A DNA stretch of 6,727 nt from Thiomargarita sp. (GCA_020721025.1 DYNO01000173.1:1-6727), one strand, 5' to 3'; positions 1 to 6,504 are shown, numbered from the stretch's first letter. Notes: generated by a model from the sequence alone, not told the origin. Numbers and translations are program-made.

Positions 1-66
1 TTGTATCAAGAGGCTTTAAAGATTACTGAGCAAGTCTTAGGCAAGCAACATCCGTTTACCGAGTGA
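1..66 (+). CDS. C-terminal end of a TPR protein (partial, starts before the window)
   Basis: The first 21 codons read in frame 1 and end at TGA (64-66). The peptide contains ALKITEQVLGKQHP, which is the second helix and turn of a kinesin-light-chain-type tetratricopeptide repeat (family pattern AL.I.E..LG..HP.TA). Such repeats form protein-binding solenoids, so no enzymatic role can be read from this piece. The repeat stops in mid-unit: after HPFTE one would expect a run like SLNNLA, but a stop codon follows, and the next bases belong to a DUF3754 gene in another frame. The protein therefore probably lost its natural C-terminus in a deletion or recombination at about 60-67. The rest of the gene lies outside the window, so whether it is still expressed cannot be judged. 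Confidence 0.55.
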   Translation: MYQEALKITEQVLGKQHPFTE

Positions 67-708
67 TATTGTTGACAATCAAATTTTCTTAAAATTGTTC
101 AAAGATGTCCCGCGTTCCGATATCGAAGTTTTGTTTCCAAATCAACAGATTCGCTTAAAATTGTTTGACAAGATTCGCCTTGCTATCACGGGTGGCGGGG
201 CACGGTGGGCGGGATTGTCATCACGGTTACCAAGTTGGCGGCAACATTAAATCCTTGGGCGATTGCAACGGCATTGGCGGGATTGGCGGCGATTATTTTC
301 CGGCAAGTGATGGGATTTTTTAACCTACGCACCAAGTACATGATGCGGTTGTCGCGCAATTTGTATTTCCATAATTTAGACAATAACTTGGGTGTGGTGG
401 GGCACTTGGTGGATGCCGCGGAAGAGGAAGAATGCAAGGAAGCGATATTGGCGTATTATTTTTTGCACACTTACCGAGATATTGATTATAATCAAGGGCA
501 ATTAGATCAAGCGATTGAGATGTATTTGCGTGAAAAATATGGGGTGCGGATTGATTTTGAAGTGGCAGATGGTTTGCGTAAGTTGCGTGAATTAGGTTTA
601 TTGTTAGAGCAACCCGGTGGGATATTAAAAGTGGTTGATTTGACGCGTGCTTGCGAACTGATTGATGCACAATGGGATAATTTTTTTCAGTATCATCATG
701 AACGATAA
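65..708 (+). pseudogene. DUF3754 (TMEM143-like) membrane protein, N-terminally truncated and frameshifted
   Basis: Two frames together spell the C-terminal part of a DUF3754 protein. Bases 65-199 (frame 2) give DIVDNQIFLKLFKDVP, a segment RSDIEVLFP and FDKIRLAITGGG. From about 199 the match continues in frame 1 with TVGGIVITVTKLAATLNPWA, then a hydrophobic stretch, FFNLRTKYM, LYFHNLDNN, the acidic block EEEECKEAILAYYFL, and a C-terminal winged-helix-like tail ending at 708. The join needs one extra G in the run at 197-200 to restore GGGGTVGG, so a single-base deletion (or an assembly error) explains it. No start codon or N-terminal half is present; upstream in frame 2 there is a stop at 38-40 and TPR-derived sequence. 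The family's function is unknown; members are predicted membrane proteins. An open frame beginning GTG at 205 exists, but it starts inside the glycine motif and is unlikely to be a natural start. Confidence 0.8.
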
Positions 709-725
709 ATAATGATGCCTATTTT

Positions 726-790
726 GGATGACTCGGTTTAAACCTATCAGATTTCTGAAATTCAACAGATTTAAATTCATCGAGCCATCC
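726..790 (-). repeat. Long imperfect hairpin between the DUF3754 remnant and trxB
   Basis: The outer arms are GGATGACTCG (726-735) and CGAGCCATCC (781-790). Inside them a second pair of about 15 bases folds with a 3-base loop. Read as RNA from the minus strand (the trxB direction) the outer stem is fully paired with one G-U and the inner stem has 14 of 15 pairs, several of them G-U. From the plus strand those G-U positions become A-C mismatches. No T-run follows on either strand, so this is not a standard intrinsic terminator. It lies about 17 bases after the trxB stop codon and may act as a 3' end stabiliser or be a copy of a dispersed palindromic repeat. Confidence 0.6.
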
Positions 791-806
791 TGACCAATAC
801 CGAATT

Positions 807-1766
807 TTAATTTTTTCCTAAACTTTCCAAATACTTCTCAGCATCCAATGCCGCCATACAACCGGTACCTGCGGAGGTAATGGCTTGACGATACACATGA
901 TCACTCACATCTCCCGCGGCAAATACGCCCGGCACACTGGTCGCGGTCGCATTGCCCTGACTGCCCCCCTTCACTGCGAGATAACCATTGTGCATATCCA
1001 GTTGTCCCACGAATAAATCGGTGTTGGGTTTATGTCCAATGGCGATAAAAATTCCATGCAATACAATATCTTGCGTGCTGCCGTTTTGCACATGTTTCAC
1101 CCGCATTCCTGTCACGCCGCTGCTATCCCCCAACACTTCATCTAAATTGTGATTCCATAAAATCGTGACCTTACCTTCTTTTTCTTTCGCAAATAATTGG
1201 TCTTGCAAGATTTTTTCTGAACGCAAACTATCCCGACGATGTACCAATGTGACATGCTCGGCAATATTGGATAAATACAGGGCTTCTTCCACCGCAGTAT
1301 TTCCTCCGCCAATCACAGCAACTTTTTGATTACGATAGAAAAATCCGTCACATGTGGCACATCCTGACACGCCCCGTCCACGAAACGCTTGTTCAGACGG
1401 CAACCCCAAATACATCGCTGAAGCTCCGGTCGCAATAACGAGCGCGTCCGCGGTATAACGGGTTGATTCTCCTTGCAATACAAAAGGATGCTGACTTAAA
1501 TCGGCTTTGACAATATAGTCGGCAATCAATTCGGCATGAAAACGCTCGGCATGTTTACGCATTCTTTCCATTAAATCAGGACCTTGCACCCCTTCGGCAT
1601 CACCAGGCCAGTTGTCAACTTCGGTCGTGGTCATCAACTGTCCGCCCTGCTCCATCCCAGCAACCAATACGGGATTGAGATTTGCCCGTGCCGCATACAC
1701 CGCAGCCGTATAACCCGCAGGACCCGAACCGATAATTAATAAACGACAATGTTTAGTTTCCGTCAT
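807..1766 (-). CDS. trxB: Thioredoxin-disulfide reductase TrxB
   Basis: This cytoplasmic FAD enzyme uses NADPH to reduce thioredoxin. The 319 residues match the usual length of the low-molecular-weight bacterial type. The FAD dinucleotide fold opens with GSGPAGY (residues 13-19). The redox-active disulfide is CATCD (C136, C139, with D140). The NADPH domain has GGGNTA (153-158) and the phosphate-binding HRRDSLR (176-182). The C-terminal FAD motif GVFAAGDVSD ends at 289 and is followed by the conserved RQAITSAGTGC region. All key residues are present. The ATG start is supported by GGAG seven bases upstream (1774-1777 on the plus strand). The gene is the last of a minus-strand series and lies 47 bases after the RHH gene. 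It may be read from upstream or from its own -10 box at 1813-1818. A hairpin (726-790) lies just past its end. Confidence 0.97.
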   Translation of the reverse strand: MTETKHCRLLIIGSGPAGYTAAVYAARANLNPVLVAGMEQGGQLMTTTEVDNWPGDAEGVQGPDLMERMRKHAERFHAELIADYIVKADLSQHPFVLQGESTRYTADALVIATGASAMYLGLPSEQAFRGRGVSGCATCDGFFYRNQKVAVIGGGNTAVEEALYLSNIAEHVTLVHRRDSLRSEKILQDQLFAKEKEGKVTILWNHNLDEVLGDSSGVTGMRVKHVQNGSTQDIVLHGIFIAIGHKPNTDLFVGQLDMHNGYLAVKGGSQGNATATSVPGVFAAGDVSDHVYRQAITSAGTGCMAALDAEKYLESLGKN

Positions 1767-1773
1767 TTTATCG

Positions 1774-1777
1774 CTCC
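1774..1777 (-). promoter_or_regulatory. Ribosome binding site of trxB
   Basis: The minus strand reads GGAG with seven bases before the ATG of trxB. This is a good Shine-Dalgarno spacing and fixes the start at 1766. Confidence 0.7.
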
Positions 1778-1812
1778 AATATGTTGTAAATTAAGAATTC
1801 TTTCGATTCCAT

Positions 1813-1841
1813 ATTATAGCGTCAATTCATGAGATAATTTC
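1813..1841 (-). promoter_or_regulatory. Possible trxB promoter
   Basis: The minus strand carries a perfect TATAAT at 1818-1813, overlapping the stop codon of the RHH gene (1816-1814). A -35 box at 17-base spacing would be GAAATT (1841-1836), a poor match. The start would fall near 1806, giving a leader of about 40 bases before trxB. The -10 is convincing as a word, but the weak -35 keeps the call tentative. Confidence 0.4.
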
Positions 1842-2041
1842 TCAGCTTCTTCCAAAGACAAGACTTTTTCCTCACCACTTTCGATGGTAACAAGTATTTG
1901 TCCAGTGACAATAATGTCAAGATGATCTTCCACATATCTTCGTAACACGTCAGAGATCAATCGCTCTACTGGAATATGTCGTTGAATAGCAATATCTTTA
2001 AACTGTGTTATCAGAGTTTCATCTAAAGTGATAGTCATCAT
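1814..2041 (-). CDS. Small ribbon-helix-helix, antitoxin-like protein
   Basis: A 75-residue protein. The N-terminus MTITLDETL is a single beta strand, followed by two helices (about residues 12-24 and 28-41) ending in VLRRYVEDHL. This strand-helix-helix order is typical of Arc/CopG/RelB-type DNA-binding proteins, which dimerise through the strand and insert it in the major groove. The C-terminal part, with GEEKVLSLEEAEKL, resembles the toxin-binding tail of RelB-like antitoxins, a resemblance judged by eye. The start is set by GAGGAA six bases upstream (2053-2048). A longer reading from 2107 would overlap the exporter gene by 28 bases and lacks this signal. An in-frame ATG directly follows (2038) and is equally possible. 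The gene lies 38 bases after the ABC exporter and 47 before trxB. No toxin gene is adjacent, so it is either an orphan antitoxin or a small regulator. Confidence 0.7.
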   Translation of the reverse strand: MMTITLDETLITQFKDIAIQRHIPVERLISDVLRRYVEDHLDIIVTGQILVTIESGEEKVLSLEEAEKLSHELTL

Positions 2042-2047
2042 GTCAAA

Positions 2048-2053
2048 TTCCTC
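2048..2053 (-). promoter_or_regulatory. Ribosome binding site of the RHH gene
   Basis: The minus strand reads GAGGAA, then six bases, then two tandem ATG codons (2041 and 2038). It decides the short start over the 97-residue alternative that overlaps the upstream gene. Confidence 0.65.
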
Positions 2054-2079
2054 AATGAAATCAATCGACAGCTTGAGAT

Positions 2080-3876
2080 TTAATTCTCTTCTTGCTGCAA
2101 TTTCCACAAATGCGCGTACGCACCGTCTAAATTCAACAATTCAGCATGAGTGCCTCGTTCAATAATCTTGCCATGTTCCATCACTAAAATCTGCTCTGCA
2201 TCCACAATTGTTGATAGGCGATGCGCGATAACCAATGTAGTATGGTGCGTTGCCACTTCTGCCAAGGCAACTTGAATCGCTTGCTCGGATTGAGAATCCA
2301 GTGACGACGTGGCTTCATCGAAAATCAGAATTTTTGGCTTTTTCAAAACTGCACGGGCAATCGCAACTCGTTGTTTTTCACCACCAGATAACTTCAAACC
2401 ACGTTCGCCAACCACCGTTTCATAGCCCTTGGGCAGCGTTTCGATAAAATGATGAATATTTGCCAAAGTTGCCGCGGCGAACACTTCCTCACGAGTGGCT
2501 TGCGGACGAGCATACGCGATGTTGTAATAAATCGTATCGTTAAATAAAACAGTATCTTGCGGCACAATCCCAACCGCAGCACGCAAACTCGCTTGAGTCA
2601 CGGTGCGAATGTCCTGCCCATTGATTTTAATGCTACCATCCGTCACGTCATAAAACCGAAATAACAGCCGTGCCAAGGTTGATTTTCCCGCGCCACTTGC
2701 CCCCACAACTGCGACTTTATGCCCCGCGGGAACCGTAAAACTGATTTGTTGCAAGATGTTACGTTCGACTTGATAATGAAAACTCACCGCGTCAAACGTA
2801 ATTTCCCCTTCGCCCACATCCAATTGTCGCGCATTTGGGGCATCAACAATTTCTGCATGTTTATCCAATAAGTTAAAAATCAACTGCATATCAACCAACG
2901 CGTATTTTACCGAACGATACACCACGCCCAAAAAATTCAGCGGAATGAACAGTTGCAGCAGTAACGTATTGATTAATACCAAGTCTCCTAGACTCATCTC
3001 ACCCTGCACCACGCCGTCGCTGGCAAGTACCATGATAAATGTAATCCCAATCGCGATAATTGCCGACTGCCCAAAATTCAGCGCGGACATTGAGGTTTGG
3101 CTTTTTACCGCAGCATCTTCCCAACCTTGCAGGGTCGTATCGTAACGTTTCGTTTCAAAAGTTTCATTGCCAAAGGCTTTGACGGTTTCATAATTTACCA
3201 AACTATCAATCGCTTGCATGTTTGCTTTAGATTCCAACGCATTCATGGTGTGCCGAAATTCCATGCGCCATTCGGTGACTGCGACGGTGAACGCCACATA
3301 AATGATCACAATTGCAAACGTTAAGATCACGAATTTGCTGTCATATCCGGTGAAAAAAATCAATCCGATGAGCAAAAATTCGACAATGGTAGGCAAGATG
3401 GTAAAAACTAAATAATTGAGAATTGAGCTGACGCTGCGAGTGCCACGCTCTAAATCGGCAGAAATTGCTCCCGTTTGGCGTTCCAGATGAAAGCGTAATG
3501 ATAAATTATGTAAATGTGTCAAGACGTTATTCGACAATTGCCGCATCGCATGACAACGGACGCGCACAAAAATGACATCACGCAATTCGCTAAACAACAC
3601 ATTGGTGAGTCGCAATGCACCGTAACCCATTAATAATCCAAGCGGAAGCACCGCCGTCATCGGTTGCGTCACTGCCAACGCGTCCACAATATGTTTTAAA
3701 ACCAACGGTACGCCAACACTGGCAACTTTTGCAATCATTAATGAAAACAATGCAAGCAACACGCGTCCGCGATATTCCCAAATGTAGGGTAAAATATCTC
3801 GCAAACTTTTGCGTCGCTCTGCTTTGGAAAGTTTAGGAATATCAGTATGTTGATAATGAATCCAAGCATCTCTCAT
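2080..3876 (-). CDS. Atm1/HMT1-type ABC exporter (fused permease and ATPase)
   Basis: A 598-residue half-transporter expected to act as a homodimer in the inner membrane. The permease half has six hydrophobic spans, roughly at 38-60, 75-95, 155-178, 181-200, 268-288 and 298-318. The stretch IPLNFLGVVYRSVKYALVDM (311-330) is characteristic of the Atm1/HMT1 (ABCB7-like) branch. The ATPase half is complete: Walker A GASGAGKST (392-400), Q-loop Q440, signature LSGGE (496-500), Walker B ILIFDE with catalytic E521, and H-loop H552. In this family mitochondrial Atm1 exports a glutathione-linked sulfur compound for cytosolic Fe-S assembly, and bacterial homologues export glutathione conjugates, including metal complexes; the substrate here cannot be read from sequence. 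No clear Shine-Dalgarno precedes the ATG, but the next methionine (M47) is already inside the first span. The gap to smpB upstream is 84 bases, and the RHH gene follows after 38, which suggests co-transcription. Confidence 0.92.
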   Translation of the reverse strand: MRDAWIHYQHTDIPKLSKAERRKSLRDILPYIWEYRGRVLLALFSLMIAKVASVGVPLVLKHIVDALAVTQPMTAVLPLGLLMGYGALRLTNVLFSELRDVIFVRVRCHAMRQLSNNVLTHLHNLSLRFHLERQTGAISADLERGTRSVSSILNYLVFTILPTIVEFLLIGLIFFTGYDSKFVILTFAIVIIYVAFTVAVTEWRMEFRHTMNALESKANMQAIDSLVNYETVKAFGNETFETKRYDTTLQGWEDAAVKSQTSMSALNFGQSAIIAIGITFIMVLASDGVVQGEMSLGDLVLINTLLLQLFIPLNFLGVVYRSVKYALVDMQLIFNLLDKHAEIVDAPNARQLDVGEGEITFDAVSFHYQVERNILQQISFTVPAGHKVAVVGASGAGKSTLARLLFRFYDVTDGSIKINGQDIRTVTQASLRAAVGIVPQDTVLFNDTIYYNIAYARPQATREEVFAAATLANIHHFIETLPKGYETVVGERGLKLSGGEKQRVAIARAVLKKPKILIFDEATSSLDSQSEQAIQVALAEVATHHTTLVIAHRLSTIVDAEQILVMEHGKIIERGTHAELLNLDGAYAHLWKLQQEEN

Positions 3877-3960
3877 GAGTTTTTATTCGAGGTGGGAAAT
3901 GAAATGAAAAAAAGGTTCTGGGGCGGTGAAAAAATAAATTTTGTTCACACGGTAAATCAC

Positions 3961-4428
3961 TTAACGCTTGAATAATCGTTCTTTTTCTATCTTCCAATCG
4001 CGATCTTTTTCCGTAGCACGTTTATCGAACTCTTTTTTACCTTTTGCCAAGGCAACTTCAAGTTTTGCCCGTCCCTTTTTCCAATACATCGCGGTGGGGA
4101 TTAAGGCGTAGCCCTTGCGTTCGACGGCACCCAATAATTTATTTAATTCAGAGCGATGCAGCAATAATTTACGAGTGCGTTGCGGGTCGGGGTGAATGTG
4201 GGTCGAGGCGGTGGGCAAGGGCGTGATGAGACCGCCGAGCAAGAAGGCTTCGCCGTGTTTTAAAATCACATAAGAATCACGGATTTGGATTCTGCCGGCG
4301 CGCAAACTTTTGGCTTCCCAACCTTCGAGTGCCATGCCGCATTCAAAGCGTTCTTCGAGGAAATATTCAAAATGAGCGTTTTTATTTAAGCAAATCGTGC
4401 TGTTAGCGGTATTCGTTTTTTTAGCCAT
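3961..4428 (-). CDS. smpB: SsrA-binding protein SmpB
   Basis: SmpB binds tmRNA and delivers it to ribosomes stalled on messages lacking a stop codon, with its basic tail in the empty mRNA channel. The 155 residues match the family length of about 155-160. Recognisable blocks are ICLNKNAHFEYFLEERFE near the N-terminus, GMALEGWEAKSLRAG, DSYVILKHGEAFL, THIHPDPQRTRKLLLH, the YWKKGRAKLE strand, and the basic AKGKKEFDKRATEKDRDW segment leading to the C-terminal helix. The start MAKKTN aligns with family N-termini. An upstream in-frame ATG at 4473 would add 15 residues foreign to the family and would lie upstream of the likely -10 box (4467-4462). The Shine-Dalgarno is weak. The gene is divergent from murJ. 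Only the ssrA partner is absent from the window. Confidence 0.96.
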   Translation of the reverse strand: MAKKTNTANSTICLNKNAHFEYFLEERFECGMALEGWEAKSLRAGRIQIRDSYVILKHGEAFLLGGLITPLPTASTHIHPDPQRTRKLLLHRSELNKLLGAVERKGYALIPTAMYWKKGRAKLEVALAKGKKEFDKRATEKDRDWKIEKERLFKR

Positions 4429-4461
4429 GATTTTTACAGTCAATGAAACAACAATGAGGTC

Positions 4462-4490
4462 ATTGTAACGCAAATTGAGCAGAATGTCTG
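4462..4490 (-). promoter_or_regulatory. Probable smpB promoter
   Basis: The minus strand has TACAAT (4467-4462), one base from the -10 consensus, and CAGACA (4490-4485) at a 17-base spacing, matching four of six -35 positions. Transcription would start near 4455, giving a leader of roughly 27 bases before the smpB ATG at 4428. It sits inside the extended reading of smpB, which supports the shorter protein. Confidence 0.5.
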
Positions 4491-4599
4491 AGGAAAGCGA
4501 GATGGTTGACCGAGAGTTTTGGTTTGTTGTTTGATAAATTTAAGATAATCAATTGATTTCAAAAACAATATTCTGATTCAATGTTCTCACTTCAAAAAT

Positions 4600-4628
4600 T
4601 CATTCTGTTGAACACGGCATAGTATAAT
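4600..4628 (+). promoter_or_regulatory. Probable murJ promoter
   Basis: A perfect TATAAT lies at 4623-4628. The -35 region at 17-18 bases spacing (about 4599-4605) reads TTCATTC and is weak. A closer TTGAAC at 4608 is only nine bases away and cannot serve with this -10. Transcription would begin near 4635, giving a short leader of about 30 bases to the TTG start. Confidence 0.5.
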
Positions 4629-4652
4629 GTCGCTCATTTTAACCCTTGTCAT

Positions 4653-4658
4653 CGAGAA
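4653..4658 (+). promoter_or_regulatory. Ribosome binding site deciding the murJ TTG start
   Basis: CGAGAA has its GAG core seven bases before TTG at 4664. The alternative TTG at 4646 has no purine-rich site upstream, so the downstream start is preferred. Confidence 0.5.
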
Positions 4659-4663
4659 CCGTT

Positions 4664-6223
4664 TTGAGTAAAAAACTAATAAAATCAACGTTAGTCGTCG
4701 GGAGCATGACTTTAATCTCGCGCATTTTAGGATTTATTCGCGATGTGGTGATCGCCCAAACTTTCGGAGCCAATGCCAGCACTGACGCGTTTTTAATTGC
4801 ATTCAAAATTCCCAATTTTATGCGACGTTTGTTTGCTGAGGGCGCATTTTCACAAGTCTTTACGCCAATTCTGAGCGAATACAAGACACAACGTGCACCA
4901 GAAGAAATCAAAAGTCTGATCGATCATGTCGCGGGAACTTTGGGCGGATTGTTGTTATTGATTAGTATTGTCAGTATGTTAGCCGCTCCTTTGTTGGTAT
5001 TTATTTTTGCCCCCGGTTTTATTCATTCGCCTGAAAAATTCGCTTTAACCGGTCAAATGTTGCAAATTACGTTTCCTTATCTATTTTTCATTGCACTCAC
5101 TGCGTTTGCGGGCAGCGTGTTAAATACTTACGGACAATTTGCGATTCCAGCATTGACTCCCGTCTTGCTCAATATCTCAATGATTTTAGCGGCTTGGTAT
5201 CTTGCTCCCTATTTTACGCAACCTATTCTCGCATTGGCATGGGGCGTATTTTTCGCCGGCGTGTTGCAACTTTTGTTTCAATTGCCGTTTTTATCTCGTT
5301 TACATCTATTACCGCGCCCAAAATTCAGTTTTAAGCATGAAGGCGTGATCAGAGTTCGTAACCTCATGATTCCAGCAATTTTTGGGGTATCGGTATCGCA
5401 AATTAATTTATTGATCGATACCCTAATGGCTTCATTTTTAGTGACTGGCAGTGTAACGTGGTTGTATTATTCTGACCGTTTGATGGAGTTTCCGGTCGGA
5501 GTGTTTGGAATGGCGTTAGCAACGGTGATTTTACCTAATTTATCCAAACGGATAGCTCAGGGCGATCATGAAAAATTCGTGCTTACTTTAGATTGGGCAT
5601 TGCGTTGGACATTCATTGTGGTGATTCCGGCGACCGTTGGTTTAATTGTGATGGCACAGCCCATTTTGACCACGTTGTTTCATAAAGGTGAGTTTGATCA
5701 ACAGGATGTGATCATGACTACCCGAAGTTTGATCACTTATACCGTTGGCATGTTGGGATTTATCTCGGTGAAAGTGTTGGCTTCTGCCTATTATGCGCGC
5801 CAAGATACGCGAACGCCGGTGAGAATTGGAGTCATTGCGATGATCACCAATATCTGCTTGAATCTTCTGTTGATTTATCCGCTGCAACATGCCGGTTTGG
5901 CGTTGTCAACTTCGCTGGCGGCATTGTTAAATGCGTGGTTGTTGTATCGCGGGTTACGTCAACAAAACATTTATATTCCGCAAGTTGGTTGGTTGGCATT
6001 GCTCATACGGATTGCGTTGGCAAATGTCGTGATGGCTGCAATTTTGTGGTGGGGAACGGGGGGCATGAATGCGTTGTCATGGTGGTTGGGAATGGGGACG
6101 GGCGAGCGGGCATTGCGATTGGTGCTTTGGCTAACTATCGGTATCGTAAGCTATTTTGTTGCGCTTTTTGTCTTTGGGCTGCGTGTCAATCATGTTAGTT
6201 TAAAACAAACTGCTCAGAGTTAG
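4664..6223 (+). CDS. murJ: Lipid II flippase MurJ (MviN)
   Basis: MurJ flips the undecaprenyl-linked peptidoglycan precursor across the inner membrane. From a TTG start the protein has 519 residues, close to the usual 510-525, with hydrophobic segments along its whole length as expected for 14 spans. It has the family N-terminus GSMTLISRILGFIRD with R20 and R26, then FKIPNFMRRLFAEGAFSQ with R54, R55 and E59, and later SDRLMEFPVGVFG with D271 and R272; these match the charged residues lining the central cavity of the E. coli protein (R18, R24, R52, R53, E57, D269 and R270 by alignment from memory). The TTG at 4664 yields MSKKLIKSTL, which fits family N-termini; starting at 4646 would add six residues and lacks a ribosome site. 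It has its own -10 box (4623-4628) and is divergent from smpB. The next gene in many relatives, ribF, is not downstream here. Confidence 0.96.
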   Translation: MSKKLIKSTLVVGSMTLISRILGFIRDVVIAQTFGANASTDAFLIAFKIPNFMRRLFAEGAFSQVFTPILSEYKTQRAPEEIKSLIDHVAGTLGGLLLLISIVSMLAAPLLVFIFAPGFIHSPEKFALTGQMLQITFPYLFFIALTAFAGSVLNTYGQFAIPALTPVLLNISMILAAWYLAPYFTQPILALAWGVFFAGVLQLLFQLPFLSRLHLLPRPKFSFKHEGVIRVRNLMIPAIFGVSVSQINLLIDTLMASFLVTGSVTWLYYSDRLMEFPVGVFGMALATVILPNLSKRIAQGDHEKFVLTLDWALRWTFIVVIPATVGLIVMAQPILTTLFHKGEFDQQDVIMTTRSLITYTVGMLGFISVKVLASAYYARQDTRTPVRIGVIAMITNICLNLLLIYPLQHAGLALSTSLAALLNAWLLYRGLRQQNIYIPQVGWLALLIRIALANVVMAAILWWGTGGMNALSWWLGMGTGERALRLVLWLTIGIVSYFVALFVFGLRVNHVSLKQTAQS

Positions 6224-6227
6224 CCAG

Positions 6228-6251
6228 TTTATGCGGACTGTTACGCATAAA
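6228..6251 (+). repeat. Short hairpin just after murJ
   Basis: TTTATGCG (6228-6235) and CGCATAAA (6244-6251) are perfect inverted arms around an 8-base loop, starting five bases after the murJ stop. On the plus strand it is followed by A rather than T, so it is not a classical terminator for murJ; it could still protect the 3' end. Its right arm overlaps the T-run of the minus-strand RNA candidate. Confidence 0.45.
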
Positions 6252-6358
6252 AAATGTGGAGCAAATTCTACTTTTAACTAACATGGGCTTGGTTCTCGCC
6301 ATTAAGAGGACTTAAAAGTGCTCGTTACACGTTAGCTTTTAGTAAAAATGCTCCACAC
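6249..6358 (-). ncRNA. Candidate structured small RNA of about 110 nt, family unknown
   Basis: Read on the minus strand, the predicted transcript starts near 6358 with TGTGGAGCA (6357-6349) and closes with TGCTCCACA (6263-6255), a perfect 9-bp terminal stem, followed immediately by six T (6254-6249). The arms continue inward with an ACU/AGU pairing, a symmetric AAA/AAA internal loop and a 7-bp AGCUAAC/GUUAGUU helix. The roughly 48-base apical part contains a UUAAG-UCCU-CUUAA hairpin and possible AUGG/CCAU pairing. A good promoter ends seven bases upstream. The form (5' and 3' ends paired, U-run after the stem) is that of an independent small RNA. It lacks the 4.5S GGAAGGAAGCA core, is too short for 6S or tmRNA, and I do not recognise it. 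The 3' end converges on murJ, stopping about 25 bases from its stop codon. A palindromic mobile element is the main alternative. Confidence 0.5.
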
Positions 6359-6364
6359 GACCGA

Positions 6365-6394
6365 ATTATACCAGATTGCGCTTCTACAAATCAA
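6365..6394 (-). promoter_or_regulatory. Strong sigma70-type promoter of the small RNA candidate
   Basis: On the minus strand TTGATT (6394-6389) is separated by 18 bases from TATAAT (6370-6365), and the -10 is preceded by TGG, making an extended -10 (TGGTATAAT). Seven bases further on, at about 6358, the paired RNA structure begins. No open reading frame follows on this strand. Confidence 0.6.
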
Positions 6395-6504
6395 GAACCT
6401 TACACAACTATTTCACAATGAACACTTTGATTAAATTAGGAGTTACGCAGTTCAGATTTAATTTTCAATAGATGCAATAGATTTTTTAAATAAAACAAAG
6501 AGTT
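6395..6504. other. AT-rich spacer with no recognised gene
   Basis: No credible coding frame, tRNA or strong hairpin is visible. The only notable word is GGAGTTACGCAG (6439-6450), which resembles the terminal inverted repeats of some insertion sequences; no partner copy or transposase is present in the window. Confidence 0.5.

Noticed and set aside
197..205. Programmed -1 frameshifting in the DUF3754 remnant
   Set aside because: The G run is not a classic slippery heptamer and the gene already lacks its N-terminus, so a plain deletion is simpler.
2080..2107. Longer reading of the RHH protein starting at 2107 and overlapping the exporter gene
   Set aside because: The extra 22 residues have no ribosome site and precede the typical beta-strand start; GAGGAA before 2041 fits the shorter form.
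3877..3960. Terminator or promoter between smpB and the ABC exporter
   Set aside because: The only minus-strand stem is a weak GTGAA/TTCAC with AT pairs, not directly followed by a T-run; no convincing -35/-10 pair was found.
4429..4473. 15-residue N-terminal extension of SmpB
   Set aside because: The extension is foreign to the family and upstream of or overlapping the likely -10 box at 4467-4462.
4547..4558. 12-bp AT palindrome AATCAATTGATT in the smpB-murJ gap
   Set aside because: Short, AT-rich and not placed against either promoter in a telling way; plausible by chance.
6228..6357. Classical intrinsic terminator for murJ on the plus strand
   Set aside because: Neither the short hairpin nor the long one is followed by T on the plus strand; the T-run lies on the minus strand.
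6249..6358. 4.5S, 6S or tmRNA identity for the small RNA candidate
   Set aside because: It lacks the GGAAGGAAGCA core of 4.5S RNA, and its length is well below 6S RNA and tmRNA.
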